64,000 nt of DNA from assembly GCA_031835245.1 (NCBI GenBank), contig JAVKOQ010000012.1:136501-200500 (forward strand), written 5' to 3'. Below are positions 47,998-57,454 of this stretch, piece by piece (the stretch's first letter is position 1; every line of letters starts with the position of its first letter). The position numbers and the translations under genes are program-made. The notes under the pieces were generated by a model that was not told where the DNA came from, did not search any database, and was given only the letters and a program-made list of their open reading frames with translations. The DNA is from Balamuthia mandrillaris. Taxonomy: Eukaryota; Discosea; Longamoebia; Balamuthiidae.

Positions 47998-48526
47998 TAA
48001 AGAAAAACTGAAACGGAATAAAAAGAAATGTGGGTCCGGCAGCAGCAGCAGAACCCACTGCGATTTTGACCATGATGGGCGGCAGCAAGCCTTGCCCATA
48101 CATACGCCACTGATACTACGCTTCTTCTCTCTCTTCCCCTCGTTCTCTTTCTCTCGCTCCCTCCCTCTCTCTCTTCTCTCTCTCTTCTTCTCGTTCTCTT
48201 CTGCTTCTCTTCTCTTCTGCTTCTCTTCTCTTCTGCTTCTCTTCTGTTCTCTTCATCGTTCTCTTCATCGTTCTCTTCATCGTTCTCTTCATCGTTCTCT
48301 TCTCTTCATCGTTCTCTTCATCGTTCTCTTCTCCTCTATCGTTCTCTTCTCTTCATCGTTCTCTTCATCGTTCTCTTCATCGTTCTCTTCTCTTCTCTTC
48401 ATCGTTCTCTTCTCTTCTCTTCTCTTCATCGTTCGCTTCTCTTCTCTTCTCTCTTTTTGGAGGGAAAGTGCGGGGAAAAATATTTTGGCCACGGAAGAGA
48501 GAAAGCAGAAAGGGAGGGTGAGCAAG
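47998..48526. repeat. Pyrimidine-rich minisatellite, 12-bp unit ATCGTTCTCTTC, upstream of CD2BP2
   Basis: From about 48117 the sequence is CT-rich. From about 48254 to 48440 a 12-bp unit (ATCGTTCTCTTC) is repeated about a dozen times with insertions of CTCTT. It ends about 70 bp before the CD2BP2 ATG, so it must lie in the promoter or 5' UTR. Between 47998 and 48116 I see nothing. Confidence 0.85.
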
Positions 48527-49252
48527 ATGGAAGAGGGTGCTGCTGCTGCTGCGGGTGGTGCATCCCCTCTTACCGCCAGTGCTGGCACCAAAAGACGCAC
48601 CCCCGAGGATAAAGAACAAGAGGGAGAGCCCCAAAGGGGTGAGAGCAGCAAGAAAAGGGTTCGCTTCGCAGTGGAGGAGACGGGAGAGGAGCAGGGAGAG
48701 GAGCAGCAGACGGAGGAAGACCTCCAACAACAACGAAGCGCCAAAGAGGCAAGGCAACGACGCGCTGCAGAAAGGAGACAAACAGGCAAGCAAAAGGTGA
48801 AGCAGCCTTCGGGACGGTTCGAGCAGACCTTTGACGAGAATGCAGATTTTGGGAGGACGGATTATGAGGGCAACGAAGTGGTGGAGGGAGAAGAACGGGC
48901 AGAGGACGAGGCCTCCCTCGCTACAGAAGGTGTTGAAGTAGAGCCCTTCAACCTGGACGCTGAGCGAGGAGAGGGCTACTTTGAGGGTGGTCACTTTGTC
49001 TTTGGAAAACAGTCCGCAAAAGGCGAAGAGGCTGAGGAGGACGAGGACGAGGACGAGGACGAGGGGCGCAAGCAGCAAAGAAGAAGAAAGAACGAGTGGG
49101 GAGAGGACATAGAGAGCTCTGGCAGCGAAGAGGAGCCACACCTCGTTAACGAGGATGACCGGCCGGATGACCTACAGGCCGACGCTTGGCTGCAAGATGT
49201 CACAACTCTTGCCACCAACAAGGTTTGTTTTTTGTTCACTTGAGTCCTCTCC

Positions 49253-49290
<38 letters not shown>

Positions 49291-50004
49291 AAAATAAGCT
49301 AGTGCGTTGCTAACATACACTTTTATTCGATAACTGTGGTCATATGTGCATAGCATTGGCGACCGTTGACCTCTACCACACCAAGAACCAGAACAAAGGT
49401 TGCCAGCAGTCGGAGAGGAAAAGAGATAGAAGAGGAAGAAGAGGAAGAAGAGAAGACAGCAGACCCAACTCAACTTAAACAAACCATAGTGGCAACGCTG
49501 CAGCCAAGGGAGACAGTGCGAGAGGCCATTGTACGGTTGGGTGCCATCCTTAAGGAGGAACGCAAAGCGCTGGGAATAAAAGAGGCCTCCCAGTCACCAA
49601 CCTATCAAGCCACGAAGCAACAGCTAGACCAGCTGACAGGAGCAGCAGGCAGTCTCATGGACCAAGGCTGGACCAACGTCTATGACTATACAAAGGAGAG
49701 AGTTGCTAGCTCGCTTCCGAGTTCCTCTTCATCACCATCCTCTTCTACTTCTTCTTGTTCTTCTTCTTCTTCTTCTTCTTCTTCGCTGTCGTCTTCTGCA
49801 GCAGAATCCGGAAGCAGAGAAGTACAATGGGAGTACAAGATGAAGGCGGATGGGGAGATTTTTGGACCCTATCCCACTCACATCATTCAGCAGTGGGTGA
49901 AGCAAGGCTTCTTCTTTGGGGAAAACGTGGCGCTGATACGGCAGGTGGCTCCCGCAGGGCAGTCTCCCCGCCCCTTTCGCCCTTCCGATACCATCCAATG
50001 GTGA
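48527..50004 (+). CDS. CD2BP2/LIN1-like GYF-domain spliceosomal protein
   Basis: Two exons, 48527-49222 and 49354-50004, give 448 residues. The family's N-terminal block is present: RTPEDKEQEG, KKRVRFAVEE, FEQTFDENADFGRTDYEGNE, VEPFNLDAERGEGYFEGGHF, then DDLQADAWLQDV. The second exon has an acidic run, a helical part (PRETVREAIVRLGAILKEER) and the C-terminal GYF domain (about 365-430) with GEIFGPYPTHIIQQWVKQGF. The Gly-Pro-Tyr...Gln-Trp-Val...Gly-x-Phe pattern is that of the Pro-rich-ligand-binding GYF fold. CD2BP2/Lin1 is a U5 snRNP component. A Ser-rich run ((TTC)n at about 49750-49785) is part of the coding sequence. The single intron carries a (CT)n tract. Confidence 0.92.
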
Positions 50005-50316
50005 TGAACGCAGTCCATCACCAGCCACAAAGGAAGAGGGGGGGGGGCTCTCATGTATGTAAGTTGATGGCAACGCTGGTTGAAGTGGTACAGAAGGAGA
50101 CGTGCTATCCTTTTCTCTATTGTATAAACAAACATGCTTATCCTCATCCTTCCATCTTCTTCTGCTTGTGACATGTGCACTCCAAAATGCTCTAGAAATA
50201 GAGGCCAAAGAGGGTATACTGTATGCTGTACAAGAAGCACAACAACAACCACAATGACAACAAGTTTATTAGTATCCTAATGGTCGTGGTTGGGTTGGTG
50301 ATGGTAGTGGAGTGGA
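50005..50316. other. Convergent 3' region between CD2BP2 and the PGRMC-like gene
   Basis: 312 bp between two stop codons. Nothing notable apart from a G8 run at about 50039-50047. Confidence 0.5.
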
Positions 50317-50952
50317 TTAGTGTGGTTGGCGTTGGCGCAACGCCCCTTGCTCTTCTTCTGTCTCTCCTTCTTGCAGTTGCTGCGTGTTGGTGGGAACAGA
50401 GGAAGAAGAGGAGGAAGAGGAGGAAGAGGAAGTGGTGGCATGGTCTTGGGCTTGCTCGTCCGAAACAAGGTAGCCAACAAGGTCATACTTCATTTCGAAG
50501 CTCTGCTCCCAGTCGTTGAGGGCGTCGAGCTCAGACCAGGAAAGACCCTCCAGGGAGGTATTGTCCATGTCTTTCTCTTCAAGGCTGCCAAGGGCCAAGG
50601 CACGGCTGGCGTCACGTCCTGCAAAGAGGTGGTAGGGTCCACCGGGTCCATAGAACTGGGGTCTGCTGGAGACGTCATAGATGCGTCCCTTTATGCAGAC
50701 ATAGATGGGCGTGTCTTGGCTGCTTCCGTCGTACTTGCGCAGCTCTTGGGCAGTGAAGTTGCGCGGGATGGGCTTGGGGCGGGGTTGATAGGTGGGTCGG
50801 GTGGCTGGGGGAGGCGCCCTTGCCGACAAGAATATTTCCTTGAGCAACCAAAGGATTACAGCCAGCAGCATGCCGTAGACTATGACTTCCCAGGTGGCCA
50901 GCTCATGCACCTCTCCCTCTACCGGGTTTTTCACGTCGTTTAGTGGTTCCAT
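50317..50952 (-). CDS. Membrane-associated progesterone receptor component (PGRMC)-like cytochrome b5 protein
   Basis: A single exon of 211 residues from the ATG at 50952. A short acidic lumenal part, one membrane helix (WEVIVYGMLLAVILWLL, about 21-40), a Pro-rich linker and a MAPR-type cytochrome b5 domain (about 63-165) follow. The domain shows FTAQELRKYDG, IYVCIKGRIYDVS, FYGPGGPYHLFAGRDASRAL and the downstream NDWEQSF, as in PGRMC1/2. The Tyr of FYGP is the haem ligand in PGRMC1. The C-terminal tail is Ser-rich and polar. MAPR proteins bind haem and help cytochrome P450 enzymes and sterol metabolism; this is inferred. An upstream in-frame extension without ATG is ignored. Confidence 0.92.
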   Translation of the reverse strand: MEPLNDVKNPVEGEVHELATWEVIVYGMLLAVILWLLKEIFLSARAPPPATRPTYQPRPKPIPRNFTAQELRKYDGSSQDTPIYVCIKGRIYDVSSRPQFYGPGGPYHLFAGRDASRALALGSLEEKDMDNTSLEGLSWSELDALNDWEQSFEMKYDLVGYLVSDEQAQDHATTSSSSSSSSSSSVPTNTQQLQEGETEEEQGALRQRQPH

Positions 50953-51305
50953 TGCAGCGGCAGCAGCAGTAGCACAAGCAGCAGTAGTACAAGCAGGAGG
51001 AGGCAGCAAGGAAAACGTTGTAGCGCTCTCGGTTGAGGAGGAGGAGGAGGAGGAGGCCAGGCAGCTGGCAGGCGGTGGCGGTGTGGTGAGCTTCCACGAG
51101 GTGGTGGGTGAGGAGTGGGGCGGCGCATTGGGGGGGTGTCAATGACCAATGCTTGGGGGGTGGGGCTTCCCGTTTGTTGACCTAATATGATAATAGCATC
51201 CCCATTTGCTGACCTTGCTCGTATGTTCGCAGGAGATGCCAGCTAACGCAGCGCTGCTCTTCTTGGCAGGCTCTTCGCATAATAGAGGACTCGCATAGCA
51301 GCAGC
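50953..51305. promoter_or_regulatory. Divergent promoter between the PGRMC-like and pseudo-peroxiredoxin genes
   Basis: 353 bp, G-rich on the plus strand between 51030 and 51160 (GAGGAGG and GGGG runs). No gene seen. Confidence 0.5.
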
Positions 51306-53648
51306 ATGGGTAACGCGCCAAGTGCGGCAACAGAGCAGCCGCCTTTTCTGGAGCAGCGTGTGGAGCTCCTAGAAAAGGAGTTGGCACAACTGAAAGAACT
51401 GCTATCGGCACATGAAGCACTCAAGGGGTCTTCTTCAGCCAACAAGAGAAAGCGTAAGCAACAAAGTTTAGCGGAGGAGGAAGGGAAGAGGGAGCAGGCT
51501 GGCTCGTCTGCTTATGAAGACGAAGGGGCAGAACGCGCCGAAGAGGAGGAGGAGGAGGAGAGGAGAGGAGGAGGAGGAGGAGGAGGAGGAGGAGGAGGAG
51601 GAGGAGGAAGAGCAAGTAGACGAATTGGTGCGCCTCGAGAGCCGTGGAAAACGGAAGAAGGCGAGAAGCGAAGCAAGCAGCCAACAAGGTTCGTTGTAGA
51701 AAGTTGAGACTCTGTACGGCCTTGTGGTTTTACGAAAAGTACTGGATTGCAGGAGAGAAGGGGCCGGAACTGCTGCCTGGACAAAAGGCCCCAAATTTCA
51801 CGGGAGTGGCCTTCACCCATGGTGATGGTGAGGCCAAATGGAAGCTTGGCACAGCGTTGCGAAAGCAGCAAGTAATTGTGCTTTTCTTTCTACCAAACCA
51901 CAAGGTTTCACCTCTTATTTGCTGCTCGACTCTTTTTCTTCTGGCTCATGGTCGCCCGGTTGGGTGCTGCACTTATGGTCAATGCTAACACAGGAAGCTA
52001 GCGCACAAGAAGCCAAGCTCTTCTCCAAATTGCTCCCCAAATTCACGAAAGCGGGCGCTACCGTGGTAGGTGTTTCATCAGTAAACGAGGTGAACACGGA
52101 GGGCGACCTCTCCTTGCCAGCATTCCTTTCTCAGAACAACATTCGCGGCCTGCCTATCATACGTGGTTTGTTACCGGGTGCTATTGTTGGAAGGTTGTAA
52201 GCTTCTCGTGTTTCACTCGTTAATTCCTTTTTACCCCTCCCCCCCAATGGACTGTGTGGCCTGCAACAGACAAAGAGCAACAAGTAAGTAAACTCTTCGG
52301 AGTATGGCAACCCAGAAGCAGCTGGGGTAAGGTCCACATGGCCGCCAATCGCAGCACATTCATTATTGACCCGAAAGGCATTGTACGTCGGGTCTTTCAC
52401 CTACGAACCCAAAAGACCATTGATGCTCATCCAGAGGCTGTCCTTGCCGCCGTAAAGGTATGACCCTATGTAACTGCATAATGCTTGGAAAGTAGAGCCT
52501 AACTATTATTTTTCAACTGCTGCGTTGATCAAAAAAAAACCAAAGGAGTTAGAGGCGAGCGATCACCCACATGAGCTTGTTGAGCTGAAGGTGGGGGATG
52601 TTGCACCGAGTTTCCGGGGCATCTCAGCAGATGGAAAGAAAGTTAAGTTGAGCGACTGGGCTGGCCGTCACTTGTATTTGTACTTCTTTACGGCCACCAA
52701 CAGCGAGGCGAACGAGAGACAGAACACCGAAATGTCCGCTGACTTTATTGCCTTCCAAGACATTGACGTGGACATCGTTGGTGTCAGTCCTCGCACTCAA
52801 GAGGACTTACAAGCTCTCCAGGTAGCTCATGATATTAGCTACACTCTTGTTTCCGATGTCGATCATAAGTAAGTAGCATAGCAATGGCTGCCACAGCCTG
52901 CTGTCGGTGATGATAGTTAATCATCTAATCTCTTACTTTACAGGATAGCAAACCTGTATGGCGCATGGAAGCAGCTCAATGTCTATGGAAATAAGTCGTG
53001 GGGCATTGATAGGACCAGCTTTTACATTGATGAGAAGGGAGTCATCCGCAAGATTTTTAACATTGCCAAAGTAGAAGGTAATGCTAGCCATGTTCTAGAC
53101 GCCATTCAGGAATGCAAGGAGTTGCAGCAACCCACCTACGTTGCAGAACTCAAGGTTGGGGACAAGGCTCCAACATTCCTCGCCAAGGACATCCACGACC
53201 AAAGCGTGAAGCTCAAAGACTTTATTGGAACGCCATTGGTCCTTTACTTTTGCCCAAAAGAAAGCGATACTTCTAAAGCAGAGCTTAGGGAATTATGTGA
53301 ATGCTCCGATGAGCTCAGTAGCAAAGGGGCGAGCGTGGTGGCTATTGTACCGGATAGCAAAGGCCTTCGCCTCGCCCAGTGTCCCTCCCTCATAGTCATT
53401 CCTGGTATATCCCTTCTCTACATCTGCCTCGTCCTTTCCTGACTTGCACATAATCCACAGATCCACACCATGAGCTAGCCTATCTGTATGGCACAAGGCG
53501 TAAGCTAAAGGCCTACGGAAAGGAATACTGGGGCATAGAGAGGAAGACCTTCATCATTGGCGCTAAGCAAGACATACACCACATCATCCACAGGAAGGGC
53601 AAAGTGGAGGGCCATGCGCAACAGGTGCTACAACACCTCCACCACTAA
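51306..53648 (+). CDS. Three tandem peroxiredoxin-fold domains lacking the peroxidatic cysteine; N-myristoylation-type start
   Basis: Exons 51306-51688, 51753-51904, 51994-52165, 52270-52457, 52546-52868, 52944-53404 and 53461-53648. The start MGNAPSAA looks like an N-myristoylation signal and is followed by a coiled coil and a Glu-rich run. Three AhpC/TSA-type domains of the PrxQ/BCP class follow: domain 1 (LLPGQKAPNFTG ... GVWQ ... STFIIDPKGIVRRVF), domain 2 (LKVGDVAPSFRG ... LYGAWK ... SFYIDEKGVIRKIF), domain 3 (LKVGDKAPTFLAKDI ... LYGTRR ... TFIIGAKQDIHHI). The PxxxTxxC peroxidatic site is absent in all three: domain 1 has LFFLPNHK, domain 2 YFFTATNSEANE, domain 3 YFCPKESDTSKAEL. In exon 1 the MGNAP frame and the frame needed downstream differ by one base, across a (GGA)n run; either the repeat length is wrong or translation begins at 51514. 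Confidence 0.75.
51540..51610. repeat. (GGA)n run inside a coding exon
   Basis: GAGGAGGAGG with two GAGAGG interruptions. It codes for Glu in the frame that fits the next exon and for Gly in the frame of the upstream ATG. Confidence 0.85.
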
Positions 53649-54050
53649 CCATTTTAACACTCGCAATTCCCTCTCCCTCCCTACTTCTCCACCGATAAAA
53701 TAAAATTCGTGTTGGGTTGGCGGCAAAAAAAAAGGGTTCTTGGGCACAATATTTTAACAAGCAGCAGTGTCAGCTTTCTGAACACCAAAACAAGAAAGCT
53801 CCCAAGCAAGATAAAGCAATGATAAAGAGGTGTCTACCCAACAGGCCAGACTCTTCTTCAGCATGTTGGTTCTCTGTCATCACTCACCACTCTTGGGAGC
53901 TTGGCTGCGTATCGAAAGTCGGTATTGGTAGGCGAGAGGAGGTGGGCGGTACAAAAAAAAGTGTGAGCAAAATAACCCACAAAAGGAGTTCAGCAAGTGG
54001 GCAGGGTAGCTTCAAAGACCGTCGTCACAGAACACCCAGTCCTGTAAAAG
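53649..54050. other. Convergent 3' region between the pseudo-peroxiredoxin and F-box genes
   Basis: 402 bp. AATAAA-like sequence (GATAAAATAAAA at 53694-53705) could serve as polyadenylation signal of the upstream gene. The plus-strand frame at 53717-54061 shows no family resemblance. Confidence 0.5.
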
Positions 54051-56873
54051 CTAGTTGGTAAGCTTCATAGGCCAGGCAGAAGGCTGCTGCTGTGATTGCT
54101 TGTGATCCTTGGTCCCATCAGCAGCCGCAGAAGCGGCAGCGGCGGCAGTTACGGATGCAATAAGAGCAGCGCGGGAGGGCAAATCCTTGCCCTCCGTCAA
54201 GAAGGTGATGTTGCAGGCTTGAGGTCTCCTGCCTTGGGCAAAGGCGGCACGTTGCTTGTAGCGGACCATCCTGCCACACAGGAAAGTGTCCCAATAACCA
54301 CATTTTTGGCTTCTGCTTACCCCTGGAGTGTCCTTCAACCACCAGTCCTCAAACCAGTCCCCTTCTGGGTCTATGTCCTTACGATGGAAGAAAATATCAA
54401 GATTTTGGCCATTAGACGGAGAGCTATTGTCCCACTGTTGAGAGATGAAGCCCCAGCAACCGTTGAACATCTTCAGGGTGCCAATTCTCCATTTGTTGGC
54501 CTGGTAACGGGTACGGTAGATTTCTTTCCACTTTTCGTTCTGTTGCAGGAAAGAGTGAATCCAAGCCCACTCCTCTTGGCGCGTGTCCCGCTTTTCATCA
54601 TCTTCATCGGAGGAGGCGGCTGCGGAGGCATCGGCCACGAGTTCCTTCTCCTCCGCAGCAGATTGAACGTTACTATTGGAGGCAGCAGCTACCTTAGCCG
54701 CATAGCTCATGGTCTTACCAACAGCGCCGTTCTCACGCGCTCTTGGCGACCTGGAAGAGGGTGATGATGACTGTTGGGATCTGGATGCAGCGACTTCCTC
54801 TGCAGTCAACTCGAACAGCTTCCATTTGGAGAGATATAACGCCTTCCAGAGAGAATTGTCGGAGGCCAAGGCTTGCAGCCTCCCTTTACACACGCACTCT
54901 ACGTGCGCCAATTCCTTGGCACCAAGGTAACCCAAAATCTTGAGCAAGATGTGGGAAGGGAGTTGAAGCAGCAGAGAGGAACTGTGGTTGGTGGAAAAGC
55001 CCAGGCCAAGCGAACTGGCGCCTGCGTAGAACAACAGGTCTTCTCCCATAGAACCAAAGAGGGGAGTGTCCCAACCGCCTCCATAGGAGGAGGATGGTGA
55101 AGACTGAAGGCTACCACGTGGGGAGTTGCTGCCCGACTGATGCTGATGCTGGTGGTAACGTGGAGAGAAAGTAGGACTGGTAGTGCCACTGCTTGCCCCG
55201 TAACGCTGGCCCGAACCGAAAACCGAATAGGAGAGATCATAGCTCTCTCCAGCGGTAGGAGCTCCGTTAATTGCCGAGAGATTGAGACTCAGTCCACCGC
55301 GCTGGCTCCCTATGACTCCTCCACTGCCATTGCTGCTGGCAAGGCCGCTGCTGCCCACACTGCCATAACGCTGATGGTGGTGGTGGCCACCGCGGCTGCG
55401 ACCAGAACTAGGGCTATTGCTGCCTGCTGATGTGGTAACAGTAATGGCCGTTGGCGTTGAGGAGCTCGTATTATAGGTGTTGCTTTGCATTGTCAAAAGC
55501 GGAGAACTGCTGCCCCCATGAAGCTGTTGCTGCTGCGAAGCGGGCAGAAAATGGAAGCTTTGTTGGTAGCTACTTCCAGTCACCGGTGTATCTTCTACGT
55601 GAGATGCATAGAAACCATTAGAATGATGACCATTGAACTGCAGCTGGGGATGATGGCTATTATGGTGTTGGTGATGATGGTGGTCTCCAAAAGAGGGGGC
55701 AGCAAGTCCATTCTGACCACGCAGTAGGGCTGGGCTGGAATAGGTTCGTTCCCTTCGCTCCCTGTTGCTTTGCATCATGGGGCGCGTAGAAGTGGACTGA
55801 GAGTGAGGGGTCCCACCCCCACCCCCACCCCCACCTCCACTCGCGGCATTGCGGCTGGAGTAGTACTTGTTGTATCCGGCTGTACTACTAGCTAGTGTTG
55901 CCGTAGGGGGGGCGTACAGGTTGTGTCCTCCTCTGGAGTGGGCCGACGTTGTTGCACCATTTGAAGTTGCAAAGTTGTCAGTGGGAGCATTGGTCTTAGA
56001 AGAAGCAGTAGCCGACTTTGCTAGGCCCCCTCTTTGCGGCTTGACAGCAGTGGTGTGGTCGTCTAATCTAAGGGAAGCAAGGCCGCCGTCCAAACTGGAT
56101 TCGTCAGAGAATAGGCTCTCTACCACTGAAAAGGAAGACCAGAAGGAGACATCGGACGTGCTGGCAGCCTTGGCGTGGTGATGGGGCCTTCCCCCTGGGG
56201 AGGAAATCATGGCATTACGCCGAGGGGAACTGGCGATTACATCCGTCCAGGGGCCTCCCAGAGAAGCTCTCCTACCAATAGAATGGGGCTTTCTGTTGCC
56301 CTCGGCCATGGATACAATTAGATCGGTCTCCTCTTCCTCCTCGGTTTCAACAGCCTCAGCTGCTCCTACCAAGTGTTGATAGTTTTGATGTTGGCGGTGG
56401 AGGTTTTGGAGGTCCTCCAAATAGTCCTCTTCTTCTCTTGGGAGCAGCCCTTCCGTGGGCGAGTGCAGCAAGTGCGAAGTCGGCTGGCTAGAAGTGGGGG
56501 TGCTGTTGGCGGAGGGGGAGGCCCAGGAGGGGAAGCCTGGAGGGGCAGACGCAGTCAAGGAGGGGGGAAGAGGGCTGGTGGAGTCTCCACCGTCCGGTGT
56601 TAACATCCCCGTAGGGGGCGCGGCTGCCTCGTAGCCTTGCCACCAGGAATATTTACTCCTGTCATAACTGTTCTTCCTCTCAGTAGTGCCGTTAGACTTT
56701 TGGTGGTGGTGGTGGTGGTTGTTGTTGTTGTTAGTACGCGGGTTATTGCTGTTGTTGGAGGCGAGGTTCCTCAGAAGGAGAGGAGACCCTCCTGCTCCCG
56801 AACTGGAAGAGGGCAATCCCGTGGGACCGTAGCTTCCCAAAGGACGGGCTGTCGAGGTTGGGCCGCGTTGCAT
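54051..56873 (-). CDS. F-box and cold-shock domain fusion protein with long disordered N-terminus
   Basis: One frame of 940 residues without introns. Residues 1-630 are low complexity, rich in Ser, Asn, His, Gly and Pro, and probably disordered. An F-box follows at about 636-685: LQLPSHILLKILGYLGAKEL, CVCKGRLQALASD, LWKALYLSKW. After a Ser/Ala/Glu linker a cold-shock domain lies at about 797-892: IGTLKMFNGCWGFISQ (RNP1-like), LDIFFHRKDI (RNP2-like), CGRMVRYK and RRPQACNITF. The aromatic nucleic-acid-binding residues of both RNP motifs are kept, and there is an insert between the two halves. The F-box would bind SKP1 in an SCF ligase with cullin-1 (38996-42468); the cold-shock domain would bind RNA or DNA. 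An in-frame GTAAGC...AG pair at 54275-54324 is not used, because removing 50 nt breaks the cold-shock domain. Confidence 0.85.
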   Translation of the reverse strand: MQRGPTSTARPLGSYGPTGLPSSSSGAGGSPLLLRNLASNNSNNPRTNNNNNHHHHHQKSNGTTERKNSYDRSKYSWWQGYEAAAPPTGMLTPDGGDSTSPLPPSLTASAPPGFPSWASPSANSTPTSSQPTSHLLHSPTEGLLPREEEDYLEDLQNLHRQHQNYQHLVGAAEAVETEEEEETDLIVSMAEGNRKPHSIGRRASLGGPWTDVIASSPRRNAMISSPGGRPHHHAKAASTSDVSFWSSFSVVESLFSDESSLDGGLASLRLDDHTTAVKPQRGGLAKSATASSKTNAPTDNFATSNGATTSAHSRGGHNLYAPPTATLASSTAGYNKYYSSRNAASGGGGGGGGGTPHSQSTSTRPMMQSNRERRERTYSSPALLRGQNGLAAPSFGDHHHHQHHNSHHPQLQFNGHHSNGFYASHVEDTPVTGSSYQQSFHFLPASQQQQLHGGSSSPLLTMQSNTYNTSSSTPTAITVTTSAGSNSPSSGRSRGGHHHHQRYGSVGSSGLASSNGSGGVIGSQRGGLSLNLSAINGAPTAGESYDLSYSVFGSGQRYGASSGTTSPTFSPRYHQHQHQSGSNSPRGSLQSSPSSSYGGGWDTPLFGSMGEDLLFYAGASSLGLGFSTNHSSSLLLQLPSHILLKILGYLGAKELAHVECVCKGRLQALASDNSLWKALYLSKWKLFELTAEEVAASRSQQSSSPSSRSPRARENGAVGKTMSYAAKVAAASNSNVQSAAEEKELVADASAAASSDEDDEKRDTRQEEWAWIHSFLQQNEKWKEIYRTRYQANKWRIGTLKMFNGCWGFISQQWDNSSPSNGQNLDIFFHRKDIDPEGDWFEDWWLKDTPGVSRSQKCGYWDTFLCGRMVRYKQRAAFAQGRRPQACNITFLTEGKDLPSRAALIASVTAAAAASAAADGTKDHKQSQQQPSAWPMKLTN

Positions 56874-57454
56874 CCCTCCCCACCGTTTTCAAAGGCAGCT
56901 GCTAGGTAAAGCGGTTTGCTGCTGGAAAAGGGGGGGGAAGGCAAAATATTGCGTTAGCTAACCGTGCCAAACAATTTGTTTGGAGTAACAATATGGCAAG
57001 TCGCAAGCGCACCCTTTTTTTTTTTTTTGGCTGTTTTCAAAATGCCCAACTGGTCAAGGCAGAGGTTTAAAAAGGAGAGGGAGGGAGGGAGGGAGGGAGG
57101 CCCAATGCGGCGGGGTACGGACGCTCTGGCTGCGCAACTTGACCAATTTGCAACTTCTTTCTTCTGGCAGGAAAAATACGAAGAGAACAACAACAACAAG
57201 AATAAGACGACTGACGGAAGGCCGAGGCGTTGTCGTTTTCCCTTCACCAATTAAAATGCGCGTCAAGTGCTGTCAGCAAGGGGAAAAAGGGAGAGACAGC
57301 AACTCATTAATTAATTGACGGAATATTAATTAAACAATTACAATTATTTGCCTAAATTTAACTCTGCCTCCCACTGGTTGACGGAGTTTTTGAGACTCCG
57401 TTTTTATAGACAGGAGAGCGGACGTGAGAGTACCCCTAATCAGCCAACCAACTG
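56874..57454. promoter_or_regulatory. Region between the F-box gene start and the TKL kinase stop
   Basis: 581 bp with the F-box gene promoter and kinase 3' UTR. It has a G-run at 56927-56938, a tandem GGGA run at about 57078-57100, an A/T-rich part with TTAATTAATT at 57307-57340, and a 7-bp hairpin ACGGAGT...ACTCCGT at 57381-57401 followed by five T. No gene seen. Confidence 0.5.

Noticed and set aside
47435-49243. 602-residue open frame running from RFX through the pyrimidine tract into CD2BP2
   Set aside because: Its middle is translated repeat (Pro/Ser/Leu). RFX has its own stop at 47637 in another frame, and CD2BP2 has a good ATG at 48527.
52284-52292. CAAGTAAGTAAAC as donor in the pseudo-peroxiredoxin gene
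   Set aside because: Read-through gives VSKLFGVWQ, the expected helix before the last strands of the peroxiredoxin fold.
54275-54324. GTAAGC...GGCAG as an intron of the F-box/cold-shock gene
   Set aside because: It is 50 nt long and its removal shifts the frame, losing the CGRMVRYK and ACNITF strands of the cold-shock domain.
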